Counted from the stretch's first letter, positions 1 through 13,700 are shown. The stretch: DNA of 64,000 nt from Brugia malayi (GCF_000002995.4 NW_025062479.1:17666721-17730720), one strand, 5' to 3'. The notes: generated by a model not told the origin, from the sequence alone. Program-made: numbers and translations.

Positions 1-319
1 CCAACAGTTTTGTGAACACATTAACTTCTACTAAGAAATAAACTTAAGATGGAAGATAAAGTCGAAATGTTGTACCAACATAATCCAGACTTCACTGACT
101 CATATGTCAGCCCTCTTGCAATACTGATTAACAGAAAACACGTTGCGTATTATCTAGCAATGATCAAATGAATAGGAAAAGATTAAAATAATAAAGGTTA
201 ATTTAATGAAATCTTAATTTAATTCGCTTTTTACCAGATTGAATTAATTAATTTAGAAAACATAGATAAGAAATAAAATAAAAGGCCTTTTTTATCTAAA
301 CAATGCGCTACAACTTCAG

Positions 320-1263
320 ATTTTATATAAAAACGAGACAGAAAATGCAAATGCTTACGAACTGTTCGTACCAAATTGCTCAGTACCATGTAAACTGAAT
401 CAATTAATTAAACTAAGTGCACCTACTATTTTGGATTCGGTGGATGATTTGAATAAGGTAAATGGCTTAACTAATTAATTACCCCCAAGTATACTTCAAT
501 CAAAAAGAAACGATCTGAAAAAAACTTTTTTTTTTTATAATCTAAGAAATTTTTGAATTCGTATTTTTATTATATTCGGCTTTTGTAACAAAAAAAAATC
601 TAAAAGTTCTGCTCAGTATTTTTGACACTTTTGTATTAAGATCAGATCAACTTCTTTTGTACCCCTTAATAAAAGCTTAAGTGCAAGTCAAGTTTATTGA
701 GTTTTGCGCACACATTGATTTTCACTCACTAAGATTCTCAAGATGGAAAATAGCTTTTCAAAATGTTGAGTTCGAACTGCTCCGAGTAACAAATTTGTTT
801 AAGTACTAAATATATTTTGATATTACTATTTCTAAGATTTTAAATGTTTTTCAGATTTGCGAGAAAGAAGAGAACGGTGCTAACAAAGTCAGTGGTAAGA
901 AAGCGCTCAGTAATCATACCGGACGACATGTCACAATGATGTTTTCGATTTCCAGCGTTCTCATGTTATTGTATTTGTTTTTGATAAGCTGCTGATTGTT
1001 TACTGCTTACCATGATATCAGTTATTTTATATATATATATATATATATACTTCTTTTATGGCTTCTTTCCAATCTTAAAAAATGCCTGCTTATTTAAAAG
1101 CAGAAAAAATTTTATCAAATATACCAAAATTATATAATTCTATCTTCGGACCGAATAAAATCATTATAAAATTTATATTTTTTAAAGTCACGTTTAAACT
1201 TTCTCTTCTCTTTTTGACTGATATTTTACAGATGTCTGCAACGATGACGGACATCATTACTAG
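320..1263 (+). CDS. Histidine acid phosphatase, C-terminal part (5' end outside window)
   Basis: Three exons can be joined in phase: 320-457, 855-894 and 1232-1263, giving about 69 C-terminal residues and a TAG stop. The first exon reads ILYKNETENANAYE followed by LFVPNCSVPCKLNQL. This matches the C-terminal block of lysosomal and prostatic-type acid phosphatases, where a 'LPGC..RCPL..F' segment supplies disulphide cysteines. Donors are AAG|GTAAAT and GTG|GTAAGA; acceptors are TTCAG and TTACAG. The end is short and hydrophilic (DVCNDDGHHY), with no membrane anchor, so a secreted or lumenal enzyme is likely. The catalytic RHGxRxP and HD motifs would lie upstream; I found no coding exon in bases 1-319. 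A second family member lies at 49.6-53.9 kb on the other strand. The family call is good; activity cannot be judged. Confidence 0.72.
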
Positions 1264-3555
1264 TTTGGAGAGTAAGAGTCAATTCGGTTAGTAGAATAGG
1301 AAAGAGTATGGAAGGTACAGCCTGTTAACGAATTTATCTACAGGTACATTTCAGGAATACAACTATGACAGAGATATTATTTACCTATTATACCTCACAT
1401 TGCTTTAGATAATATTGGCTGATTTTCCGACTTTTCTATGTACATCGATAAGTGCAAGCCTAATCATACCACCACAGATGCAATGTTAATTATACTAGGA
1501 TGTATATGAACATCTATCTATATGCATAATTCTAATATTTTTGCGCTTTGTGACATAATTTTCTGCTGAAGCATACTACACATTTTTAAATCTCAGACTG
1601 CTTCAATCATCAAACTTTAACTTCGAAGTTAATAAGATTAAAATGGAAAGGCTAATGCTAAAAGTGCTACAAATAATGCGAGTTAACAAATAATAAGGAA
1701 AATTTAGAGATTTTTCACACCAACAAGAAAAACATAGAAAACACTCTGCGTCTTCTTTCTTCACTCGTTTATCCGACAGAAATATTTTGAGATGGTAATG
1801 AAGAATAGAACTAATAAGACAGGTAGATCAGGGTATAGGTAGAAATCGAGGCTAAGAACCGGTTATTTTACGTCAAAGATAACGCAAAAAGTTGTACCTT
1901 CTAGCCATAGTGCAGAATAAAGACAAGCAAATGCTTCTAAAATTTTTCAGAATATGCACTGCTTATTCTACTGTTATACCTTTTTCATGGAAAACACATT
2001 GCTTGACTGATAATTCCGTTAACAACATGATAATTTCTTCAGTTATCAGTATCGACAGTTATACACAATACATTCTGTCTTTGTCAGCCGCATTTTCACG
2101 TGGCTCATGCTACCTATAAATCATTAGAAATGTGTACATGTGATGTGAAGATGTTAAAATTAAACCATCTTATCGCATTGAAATTGCAATTTTTAGCTGT
2201 AATTTTTATTTTTTATCCATTCTAACTTTCAGACTTTATCAAATTTTAGGATTTATTAACTTAATCTTGAATTTTGAATGGCAGCAGATTTGAAATTTTT
2301 AAACTTGTATATCGATGAGAACCTTGAACAGTTTCTTATTATTGCAGTGCTTTCATTGCCTGTTTTAGCTTTTTTAGTCAGGAAATAAAAAATAATTAGG
2401 AGAGAAAAAAGAATGTCCTTCAGTCTAAATTACGTGATCTAATTATCGCAACTTTCACAAAGAATAAGAAACTTGATTTAGATAGATCACATGGGTTGGA
2501 CATAAATAAGCGAGAAAGGAATTTCAATTTCATCACAAGTATACCGTTGATTCATTAACATTTTTTGCTATTTTGCGATTGCTATCAAAACTTCTCTTTC
2601 TAAAGTCGATCGATGACGGGAGGAAATCGTCCACTACTGTTTTCATTTTTTAAATGAAGTTTAAATTTCGCAGAGTGTATTTCTGGTTTTTACTTTCTAT
2701 TTACTTTTATCATTATTTCTCCATCTATTTCGATATACTCATTATTGCATAGCATTTATCTATCAAAATTGGGCATAATATTTCGTTTTTTCTGAAATTT
2801 CAGGGTCGTCTAGAACCCATGTTTTCAAGTGGATGGTAAAATTTCTTCGTGCTATTTCATATTAAATTATAATTTCTCTAATAAACTAAATTTTGGGATA
2901 GCTCGTGTTTAACGTTTTCCATCAGACAAAAAGATTCCATTTTTTCCTCAGTCCCATGAATTAAATCTGTTTATGACAAAAATGTGAACCTATCACACTT
3001 TAATGATTGCAGGTTTTCAAATGCCAGTTAATAAATGTGTAGCAGTTAATTAAAATGATGAACAAGAAAATTCACGGCATACCAATTAAAGAATATTTCA
3101 CAAATCTAGTGTCTAAGAAAGTCGAAGTTGAACCAAATAATCCAGCATTCCGATGTTTCAATAATAAATTTCATGTTTATGTTCGTTTTTATACTTTTAT
3201 ACGAGTTTCCGATTTCATTCTTACCACAGATTTTCATTTTTTTTTAAAAGTAGCATGAACTATACAAAAAATTATAACTTTTATCATCCGCTTCACTTAT
3301 CACCGTAACAAATACATGTGCAACGAAGATTTCAGTCTAGTTAGAAGGAGATGAAATAAGGAAAGGAATGAAAAATAAGGAAAGAAAAATTTTCTTATTT
3401 AGTCTCATTATAAAGGAACTAAATAACTAAATAAAGAAATTTAGTCTCATTCCTTTTTTTCGAATTTATTTTTTCAAAATCACGTTCCTTATTTAAAAAA
3501 TTTTTTCCAATCAAACAATCGAAATCATCTCAAATGCCTAATAGTCATTTTATAG
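1264..3555. other. Intergenic, no gene recognised
   Basis: AT-rich stretch between the acid phosphatase end and the membrane-protein gene. A TA dinucleotide tract lies just left of it at about 1026-1049. Short open frames occur on both strands, but none joins across plausible splice sites into a protein-like sequence. Confidence 0.5.
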
Positions 3556-3570
3556 CCTGTTGCAAAATTC

Positions 3571-4623
3571 ATGTTTATGCTCAGCATGAGTTGTTGGTTG
3601 ATCATACTTGGCATTTTGTTTCCATGGAGCATAATGATCGTTTGGATAGCAATATTGTATTTTTTGTTAACAATTTATGCTCTCCAACAAAAACAAGCTA
3701 CCTGTCTATGGCCAGCTATCATACATTCGGTAATTTGAAATCACATAATTTCCTTTAAAATTCAAACAAAATCGTTTATGATTTGTTTTAGAAGTAATGA
3801 AGTCCCGATTCCTTGAAATATTTACGTTTTATTTGCGGAAAAATGATAATTCGAAAGAAAGGATAAACTAGAAAATGATTTCCTTTTTAGGCTTTAGCAA
3901 TATTAATTTGGTTATCTGGAACAGTCGTTCTGTTTACAACAGCGTTATTTAGCACGCAGACATTTCTGGATACATTTGGACAAGGTTTATTTTTGCATAT
4001 TCTATAAAAGACAATCAGAAACCGATAGCCAACAAGAAAATGAAGTGCTACTAAATATCTAGATTGGTCCTATTTTTTATTTCTTTTTCTAATAATAGAT
4101 TATGCTACTGTATTATAATGGAAATGCACCTTTTGACATTTTCAAAGTTCAGTTTCACTTAATCTTACTTACTCGTTTCTGCTCCTAATCAAATACGAAT
4201 TTTTTAGTAATCTTCTGTCCTTATTGCTATTAAAAGAAAAAAAGACTCATCGAAAAATATCTTCTACAATCTTTTAATCCTACCAAACTTCAAACATCTT
4301 GAGGGGAGCTTAAATAATTACAGTTCACAACCATTAATCAATATTTCGCAAACAAAACACTAAGCAAAATTTAAATGCCATTACAGCTTAACTTTCCATA
4401 CCATTGAGATGCAGTTTCAGGCCATCAACAACAATTCATTGTAAGATTTTTGATAGTCTTAATGATCAAGACTGCAATAATACTTGTTGGTCTTTATTTC
4501 ATTTACCAACTTTTCGTATTCAATCAGTGCCGTAAATATTTCGACCATGTACGGAATGCTGACTTGCCACAAGCTCCTCAGGAAGAAGCAGTGGAGTTGG
4601 AAGTGATCCAAGATAAACCGTAG
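3571..4623 (+). CDS. Unrecognised small multi-span membrane protein, 151 aa
   Basis: Three exons, 3571-3729, 3891-3984 and 4421-4623, join in consistent phase into 151 residues ending in TAG. A 3' splice site (TTTATAG) ends at 3555, 15 nt before the chosen ATG, which fits spliced-leader addition; an upstream coding exon cannot be excluded. The protein is strongly hydrophobic: residues about 7-37 (one long or two short membrane helices), 54-76 and 94-118. A charged tail rich in Glu follows (ends EVIQDKP). A canonical AATAAA lies at 4695-4700, about 70 nt past the stop. The layout of three or four membrane spans with a cytosolic tail resembles small nematode tetraspan families, but I recognise no specific family, so no function is given. 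The in-phase exons and membrane-helix pattern make a real gene likely. Confidence 0.6.
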
Positions 4624-6725
4624 CGTGACGTAAAAAGAATTACCGATCACCCTTGTTAATGTGTGAAGTCCAGAATAGAAGCATTGGAAAGGCTAATAAA
4701 CGAGGTCCGAACTGTATGGCATTCTGCATTGTGATCTTTAATTTATCAGAGCTGATCTATTTCTCTTTTTGAATTATCTCGTTTGAGATGCTTCCGAAAA
4801 CAAGAAATTCATTTATCTTTTCTCAAGGCAGACTACACCTTACATTGTACTTATGAACATAGGAGCCACAACATTTCAAAGATAGCCGTCCGTAGACAGA
4901 AGGACGAAATTGTAATCCCATCGACGCGACTAGCACTTCATGGAGACATGACAGCGACCTCAACAAACAGTCTGGGACAGCAAAAATCAAAAGAAACAAC
5001 TTTCACTTTTGTCCTCTACTTTTTTCTTCCGATCTGGACTTGAATACAGTGGACTTGAATTTTTTAGATACTAATTCCATGGAATATTTCTATTTCTACT
5101 GAAAAGATCCTCTGACTAAAAGGCAATTACTTCAGACCATCAGCTCCTATCTTAAAGATTTTAATTTCTTGGTGAATTTCGATTTCCGAATTGTTGATTT
5201 CTTCAAAATCTGTAATTTTGATAACGAATTTATGCTTTGTACAACTTTCTAAGATATTTGACAGAAAAAGTGTCGGCTTCCAGCATCCCTGCTCCAAGAC
5301 AAAAATACTTCCAGAATAAAGAAATTTAAGCGCCTGATTCACCTTTTTTAAATTTTCTAAGAAGAAAACAGAACGGAATTAAAACAGAGCTTGTTCTTTC
5401 TAATTCTCACCAAATTTTAATAATTCATATACATGATCTACTGGAAGAGAGTATAAATATCAGGACATTCAGTAGCACTGCACTCTCCGAATGTCTTTTA
5501 AAAATGAGTAAAATTTAATTACATTTGTTCCAAATCTTTATTGCTGAAATATAGAAACAAGTAATGAAAAAAAAAAAAAATGAAAAATGAAAAATTTTGC
5601 AATGAAAAAAAAAAGTGGAAAATGATTACAATCGATTAAAACTTGCACTTTGTAAACATTCTTCGTGCTATAAAAGAATTGTAACGCAATATCGATGCGT
5701 AAAAGTGTTCACATCTGAACTGACATTCTGGCACAAATCGATAAATACGCGACCCGTCTTGAATAACATCTAGAATGAATTATCAAAATTTCAAGAGCCA
5801 TTTAAATATGCTAATATGCAAAAGTATTAAAGCTTAAGCATTTGAAGTTAGATATGTCACTCCTATATAGCCAAAGCTTAATTTGAACATGAAAATGCAT
5901 CATCATTTTCTGCACTTTAAAAACACAATTCTTAACAGACAATTATTACCAAACCCTCTCGATTTTCTCTAGAAACTGATTTGAAACATCTGACAGATGA
6001 TGACTAACCTAATAACCTCGCCCTGATCACCGATAAATAACGAAGAAGCTGTGTGCATCTGTCAACATCCTTTCGCTAAAGATTGAAGAAATATTGTTTT
6101 AAAAAGCAACACTTTTGAACATATAAAACATTAATCGGAAAATCGATTTTGTCTCTCAGCCACACTAATCATTTTTTACAAAGCAATATGAATCTACCTA
6201 TTTCAAAGAAAATCAAGGACCTGTCTACATGATGGATAAAGAAGGCTTACTGTCTACATGATGGATAAAGAAGGCTTACTGCGCTACAGCATATTAGCTG
6301 ATTAGATGGCAATTGAGAATTCTCATCAGGACACAACAATACAACACTTTCATAACACAAACAGCAGAATGCCATAAATGAGACGGTGAAGCGAGTCAGC
6401 ATTAAAGACGAAAAAGGAATTTTTATTTGCACCTTTAAGTCCTGTAAAATAACAGCCATTTTCCTTCTAATCCATCACTTTTACCATGGGTATAAAAGTT
6501 GTGTATCCTCTTAACAATTCCTTTACTTTTTTACAGCAGCATCCTCAATTTCAAAAGTTTATTTTCCCCAATTAAGGATTTGATTTTTAACCATTTCGTG
6601 TCATGATCGAAAATAAAAAGCTAGTTAGATATTAAAATTATCTGTCCCCTCACAGAAAGGATTGAGAATTATTAAAAGAAAGACTGCTTATACACAATAT
6701 TGTTTCCTATTTCTATATAGAAAAA
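4624..6725. other. Intergenic between convergent genes
   Basis: Separates the membrane-protein gene (plus) from the 3' end of CMTR2 (minus). It holds the AATAAA at 4695-4700 and a 29-bp tandem duplication at 6222-6279. No gene seen. Confidence 0.5.
6222..6279. repeat. Perfect 29-bp tandem duplication (2 copies)
   Basis: Bases 6222-6250 are repeated exactly at 6251-6279 (unit begins TGTCTACATGATGG). It lies in the intergenic space downstream of CMTR2. The lack of divergence suggests a recent event, or possibly an assembly artefact. Confidence 0.9.
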
Positions 6726-9700
6726 TCAATTCGCAACAAGTAGCGTGACCTGATAATTCGATGCATGAAAAAACATTTCTTCAAGGATTGATATCCAATC
6801 AAACTGAGATCTGAGTATGGAAGAACTGATTTCAAGCTCTGAGTTGCGCTGTAGCATCATTTCCTGTCTTTCAAGACTTACATTAACTGCAGAGGAAGAA
6901 ACAATAGAACAGATATCTAGAATTTCCTGAAAATCAATTGTTTTGATTTTCTGAAAATAAAAAAGCATATAGCTCAAATACTCAGTTAAGCAAGCAGAAG
7001 ATCAAGAAAAAGCATACGTATCGATTGTAAATGAATTAAAACATTTTTTTTTTTACTCAAGATTTCTCAGTATTACTGACTTTAATTTACCATATTTTCA
7101 ATCTAAGCACACAAATTCGAACAGTAAGGAATCAAAGAGATTAAACTTTACCAGAGAAGCGCATTTTAACAATGCCAAAATCTTCGGTTCTAAAAAAAGT
7201 GTATGTTTTATGTTCGTTTCTGATGGCGCATCGCCTATTTTCAGGATCTCTTCTAAATTGCATTTGTTAGTGCAAAAATCACCGGCCCACTGACATGAGT
7301 CGCACATCCAACAAAGCGATATGTTAAATTTCTGTTCTGCTGCAACATTATTTCCGTTCATGAAATCGCAAATCATCTGAAAAACCTCATTTTCAGAAGC
7401 CATACATTTTAAAAACAAAAACGCCTCGGGATTTAAGTATCTGAGATTGTCTACTTACACAATGATATAGCCCAAAAACAATTTGAAAATAATATTACTG
7501 CCTTTAACTTACCATATTTTCAATTAAAATATGTGCCTCTTCAGTGGTGATGTTTCGCAGTCCTTCGATGAAACCACCAAACTTTGAAAATTTCCATGGA
7601 TTGGGTCTGAAGCACATAAATGATTTGAAAAAGCTATCAAATTTATAATAAAACTTTTAGAATGACTAAAATGTTAGGAGTATGCTAAGTATTTTGATGG
7701 TGATCATAGCGAAAAATTACCTTTTAAGGAGAGTAAAAGAAGATGAAAAAAGTTCGGCAGCAAACTTTTCAAAATTTGATGTAGTCATCATCTGCTCATA
7801 GATTCCTGCTGCTTGAATTTTCTTCTGTTCAATGAATTTTTTCAAATCATTCTGAAATAGGTTAAACGAAAATAAAAACAAACAATAACAGGATGAAAAA
7901 AAGAAAGGATGAAGGGATATGAAAAAATAAAATGTTATTTCAGAAAAAAAAATTGAAAAAAATACCCCAATTTTACCAAAAGTTGTGATGTTGAACCAAA
8001 TCATTTGCATCTGATGTTCCACAAAGAACTTTGAACATTCCAACAAAATCTGAAAATAAAATGGCTAATACATGGACATTTTTAGAATTTTGATAAGAAA
8101 TTCCTACAACACCAGAACCTTTCGGTAAGATGTAAATAGTTCTATTCCTTCTTTATGTTGTTCGCATGGTGTATAACTTGCGCACAGCAGGTAAACCTAA
8201 AATAATATCGTTCATCACAATAAACTGCTTAATAAAACTTTCCGAAAAGAAAAAGTTATAAAGAGAAAGAAATCAAAAATTCAATAATCGAAATTTGATA
8301 TTAACCTCAGAATTCCCCGGTTTACTGCAGGAAGGTTTTATGACATGTACTTCATGGAAGCACATAAGCAAACGATTCAACAGTGTTACAGTATCGTTAA
8401 GAAATGCAGTATACATTTTTACAATAAATGTGCCATTTGTTTGGAGTAGTGACAACGATATATCAATTTCTTTCTGTAATAATGGAAAGATGATGCGTTC
8501 TTGCTCTGCCGGATTGTCCTGAAAAGATAGTTATTCATCCGAAGTTTTCAACAAACAGTTAAAGATTTAGAATTTCAAAAATGCAGATAATGATCTAGGC
8601 TTTCAACTTTTCAACAGAATAGAAATTTAATAACATACATATAAGAATCCTATGCAACTTGCACAGGAAATTTTGGATAAAAAACAGTTCTAAAAAAAAA
8701 AAAGGTTCGAAAAGAAAGACAAAACGGTACAATAATTCCTCCTCATGTTTACAACATTTCTAAAATACTTTCAATATTTCAATAAAAAGTAAGCAAGATT
8801 ACCTGACAGTATACGCTTCCATCTGCAGTTATTAAAGAGAATTTGCCAACTTTTTTAGCAATATCATTGATGTATTCATTGGTCCATTTCAGTATATCAC
8901 CACTGTTGTCAGGACCAAACAACCAGTTCGAAGATGTACTTGTGATCAATTCATCATCCAAGAACATGTCAAACGGTGAATTCCATTCATAATGTGGGTT
9001 CAAACTTAAATTTTCAACTTTAGATTTTCGCTCTGTTCTATATTTCCTTCAGCAGTCATAAACCAGTTTTCAGAACTTCCATTCTCAATTTACTATCATT
9101 CTCTCCCTTGTTTTGCATCTTCTATCTACTCTTTCCCTCTTGTTCATATTCTCTTTCAATCCTAGAAAAATTGTTACAAATTTTTGTATGGAGCAAACGT
9201 ATTGAAGCCTAGAAAACTTCTCGATGTTATTCATATCAGCTCTACTTTTAAGGAAGTAGCTTTAATTTATAAGTAAAAGCTTAAAATCAATTATAAATTA
9301 AGACTCAAAGCAAAAAAAAGCATGCCTGTTTGCGTTCCACTGCCAAGAAAGCTTATTTTTCTGTAATATTAAATAAACGTTTAGAGCAGAAATGAAGGCA
9401 CCGGGTGATTCGCATAAATGGAAACTTCTGAAATGCAATCATGTTACCACTTTGAAAATGTTATAGTTGCAAACTGCTTAAAATCAACACTGATCATTAT
9501 CGCAACCACCTTTCTTACTTCAACGATCCCGTCAAATTTTCAACATCTTGCTTCCCCAAAAAAACATTATACCTAATAATGTGTTTTGCATCACTGCAGG
9601 GAAAGCAAAGATGAGAGAAGCGTACTAAGATTTCGTAAAATTTGAAGAAAGCTTGTGTACTGTATTCCGTACTATAGGCACTCTTCGCATGTTTACGGAT

Positions 9701-10166
9701 AAAGGAACGCAGTGGATGCGTAAATGAAGTATGTCTTCGCCAATCGTCTATATGATCACTCGGGATCGTTTTCTAAAAATATAAATAACAATTCCATTTT
9801 TTTCAAAACAAAGAATTTCGAAATTTAACACAAGACCGAGATCCGAATATCCAAAATTCTTGCAGGAAAAATGAAAACTTTTAATGAATGCTCGAAGAGG
9901 CCTATCTTAAATCCATATCATGCTGTGTAAGAGAAACATACCCTCAGTTCATTTAAACAGTTGGACAGATCCCACAACTGAGACATCAGCTCCTCATTCG
10001 TTTCAGTATTAGATGATTCATCGGTAGGCAGAGGTTTCAACCTCATATGCTTGGAGAACAATGAAACCACCACCTGCCCATAAATTGATTTCAGCTGTTC
10101 TATTTCAGCCATATGAAGCGTGCTGCTGGGTTGCTTTAAAATTTCTATGTATTTCATAACATCCAT
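6726..10166 (-). CDS. CMTR2: Cap-specific mRNA (nucleoside-2'-O-)-methyltransferase 2
   Basis: Transfers a methyl group from S-adenosylmethionine to the 2'-O of the second transcribed nucleotide, making cap 2. Exons (5' to 3'): 10166-9942, 9772-9573, 9427-9326, 9004-8803, 8518-8306, 8196-8119, 8049-7966, 7851-7721, 7606-7513, 7376-7152, 6950-6726, all in phase; 592 residues, shorter than the human protein (about 770). The SAM-binding motif LCESPGAF is at 146-153. The whole K-D-K-E set is present: K119 (TQAFFKFYEIL), D237 (ITADGS), K277 (FIVKMYT) and E314 (SKPGNSE). The C-terminal half is weakly conserved. An acceptor (GGATTTAG) abuts the ATG, consistent with trans-splicing. Intron 3 seems to use a GC donor (AACAG|GCATGC); no GT donor in phase is close. 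The gene lies 602 bp behind the ValRS stop on the same strand. Confidence 0.9.
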
Positions 10167-10380
10167 CTAAATCCTCATTCATGCATTAACAGCTCTTGAA
10201 TCAGAATAAAAGCAACTAATGTAAACTTGTTCAAAAAATACCTAAAAATATTTAAGTAAACTTGCATTAAAAAGAAAAAGTTTTATCTCAGACTGTATTT
10301 CTAAGAAGCACTTGGCAAAACCTGTAACTTTAAGCCAAACAACCATGACTTCTTCCGCTCTCAAACTCATGTCAACATTC

Positions 10381-10497
10381 TTGATTTCCTTCCACCTCAC
10401 TTAACTTACTAAAAAATACTTGATTTCCTTCCACCTCACTTAACTTACTAAAAAATACTTGATTTCCTTCCACCTCACTTAACTTAGTAAAAAATAC
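10381..10497. repeat. 39-bp tandem repeat, three copies
   Basis: Copies at 10381-10419, 10420-10458 and 10459-10497; the first two are identical and the third differs at one base (CTTAGT for CTTACT). On the minus strand the unit carries a purine-rich run (GGTGGAAGGAAA). It sits in the gap between the ValRS stop and the CMTR2 start. Confidence 0.92.
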
Positions 10498-10768
10498 CAG
10501 AAGCCAACATGTAACCACTAATTTCTTCTCTGATGTAACGTCAGAAAAATATTACACCTGACTGGCTACACAAAAAGTTGCAAATTGAACAAAAATATTT
10601 TTTTATCAAACAAAAATATTTTCAGGAGTCAACAATACAACGTGAAATGTAAGCAGTGAGAAAAAATCAGATGAATATTCTTATGAAAATAACTTATAGG
10701 AAATAACTGGAAATAACAACATTAAAATTAAACTGCTACAAAAAAAAGGAAAATAAGCCGACAATAAT

Positions 10769-13700
10769 TCATGCCAAAGAGTTTTTGAGGGCGATTATAG
10801 CTTCCTTCAGATGCTTTGATTCTGCCAACAGCAACGCTCTCTGTAAACAAAAAAAAAAAAAAGCTGAAAACAAATATATGAAAAAACCACGTAAAATTTT
10901 TATTTTTAAAATACCATTTGATGGTTTGAAACTCTACAAATCTTTTTCGTTTGCCCTGGAGGCTTCCACTTTACTTCATTTTTAGGGACAGGATGAAAAA
11001 ACTTCTGAACCAAAAAATAGCAATAATATTAATTTAATAACGGATAACTTGAAATGGAAATTCTAATTAGAAGTTGAAAGGACTCATTAAATAGCTTGAA
11101 CAGTTTCCGCGAACACTTCATAATTTGAAGTAAACAAAATACTTCACCTTTTCTACATTATTATTACGTATTCCAAGAGGCACTTTGTTGTAAGCTGGAC
11201 TAGACAGTGTTTCGTCTAATTTCTGTAATTGAGCTATCACTTTCTCCTCCCTGTCCGTCAGTTTCGCAATTTCCTTAGGAACGTTAATTATACCCTAAAA
11301 TTGCGCAGTAATCATCACATCGACTTGAACAGTAAACATGAACTTGTGTGTGATACATTGCGACAAGACATTAGATGAGAGAGATCAGTTTTTCAAATTA
11401 AAGAAATCAAAACCTCAAGAGGAAGTGAAATCTTGCAAGTTGCCGAAACAACAAGCTGGACAGTGTCCGGTGGCAATTGCTCTACTTTATCCGCAGTCAG
11501 CAGGAAAACCTGAAAGGTGGCAGAATAACGGATGTAAGAACGTAGCCTTAATGTCTAATTCAATTTTTAGATGTGTTTTTCTAGTATTAAAATGTAAATG
11601 CAATTTGATCATATCTATTAAATGCGATGAAAAATCGCCAAAAAGGTACGCAAGGAATTAAGAGAAAAAAGCAAGCCTTGGATGAGGAAGTTAAAGTAGT
11701 TATTAAGGGTACAAGATCTTCCATTTCTATTACTTCTGAGCTGTTTTCAAAAGCGATGTAAACTGAAATAGTTAATTTGGCAAACCAGTGACCTGTGAAG
11801 ACATTAAATATAAGATTAATTCAAAGAAATATTACTGATCACAAATAATAATTTGGCATTAAACATTAAATACATTTAAACATGAATATCCGACTGGAAC
11901 TATCTAGATGAAACTCACGTTCAGTTTTCATTTTAGCTGTTAGTCCATAATCGGAACGAAGAGAACGAACAGTTTTCACAATGTGCATTGCATGTGCCAC
12001 CTGATTTTCCAGTGTTTCATCTCGAAATGCATACTGCAAAGGAATTATTTTGTGAAAAGCTATTTGCTTTATTTTAAAATAGCTCAAATAAAGAGCATAT
12101 CACTAAAGCACAAACCTGCTTTGCTTCTGGATATGCAACAACACAGATGCTTTCTGATTCTTCTCTTGATATACGTGACGGTAACCGCTGCCAAAGCTCT
12201 TCAGTAATAAAGGGCATGAATGGTGATAACAGTCGCAAACCTGTTTCAACACATTCAAAGAGCACCTTTCGTACAATTTCTGCACCATTAGGATTTCCTA
12301 CATATTAATGGTATTTTTATAAACGAACAGAATTACAAAACAATAACCCGACAGCATATAAATGATTTTAAAGAAAAACAGTACGAAAAAGAAAGGCATG
12401 CATATTTTTAAAAACATATTTTAAAAGTCAAATTCGTGAAGAACATACTCAAAGAACTAACCACTTCCAGCAAGTACTGGTTTGCACCCTTCAATATATA
12501 TATCACAAAATTCATATAGCCAAAAATTATATAATGTAGTCGTAACGCGATTAAATTGATAGCTAGACATCCCACTATTGGATGATTCAACAGCATACGA
12601 CAGTCGTGACAAAATCCAACGATCCAGAGTACTACTCTCTTCTGGCAACTGAAAGGAAAATTTTTTCTCATCATACAACTCAAAACAAAGCTTAACATCT
12701 TTAGAACCTTCTAGATCTATATTTTAAGCGAGAATTGAGATTGTGAGACCCAATTTAACACAGCATTCCTATGTGCTAAAATCCATGACGTCGAAAAAAA
12801 CTAACAACAAATTTTTCCGCAGGTGCGAAATTGTTGCGTAACTGCATCAGTGTGAATCTTGATGCTTGCCAGATTTTATTGCAGAAGAACCTATATCCCT
12901 GAATTCGAAGCACATCAAGATTGATATCTCGGCACTGACTAGTATAATTCAACAATGCAAACCTTAATGCATCAGTGCCACATTCTGGTATACCATTCGG
13001 GTAATCGTGTGCTTGCCCTTCTTTCGCTCTTTTTAGTTCTCTGCAATGATAATAAAGTAAACAGTAAAACAAGATAAAAGTCATAAAAGATCCAGTAGCA
13101 GTAAAAAAAAAGAAAAACAAATGCAAATGGCTGTTTATTTCTTTAAACTGAACACAGTTCTGTACTGTCATAACAGAGTCAAGCATTGTGTTATATAAGA
13201 CTCTTCCTAAAATATACTGAAGTACGATAAAATCAGAAAAAGTCAATACGGCAAAAGAAGCACACACCATTATGATATAAAAATCATAAAAGGGTTCCCG
13301 AAAGCATTCTCTAATATTGGTCGTAGTTCACCTTTGACTAAAGTGCTTACTTCGGGTCAAGGTTTCCAGATTCCAGTATTTTGGTGAGCTGCGTCAATGA
13401 TGCACCATATATCACATTCAACGGATCGATTACATTACCTAACGATTTGCTCATTTTACGTCCATGAGCATCCCGAATCATGGCATGCAAATACACCTAC
13501 GGAAGAAAAACGGAAGGTTTAATATTGTCAAATGGATTCATTACTGAAATATTTAAGCAGACTTAAAAATTATTTCGTCGTTTCCTTTTTGTCTCGAGAA
13601 AATTTTTAGTAGCTCCCCAAATTTTAAACAGATGAGTAGTTTTAGCAAGGCATATGAGAATTTTGAACGACCACATTTTAAAAGAAAACCTAACATCCAG

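Noticed and set aside
4783..5043. 86-codon open frame after the membrane-protein gene
   Set aside because: No ATG at its start, no splice partner and no family resemblance; it lies beyond the AATAAA of the preceding gene.
11338..11661. 107-codon open frame on the plus strand
   Set aside because: It is antisense to ValRS exon 20 and its introns; the minus strand gives the conserved synthetase sequence in phase.
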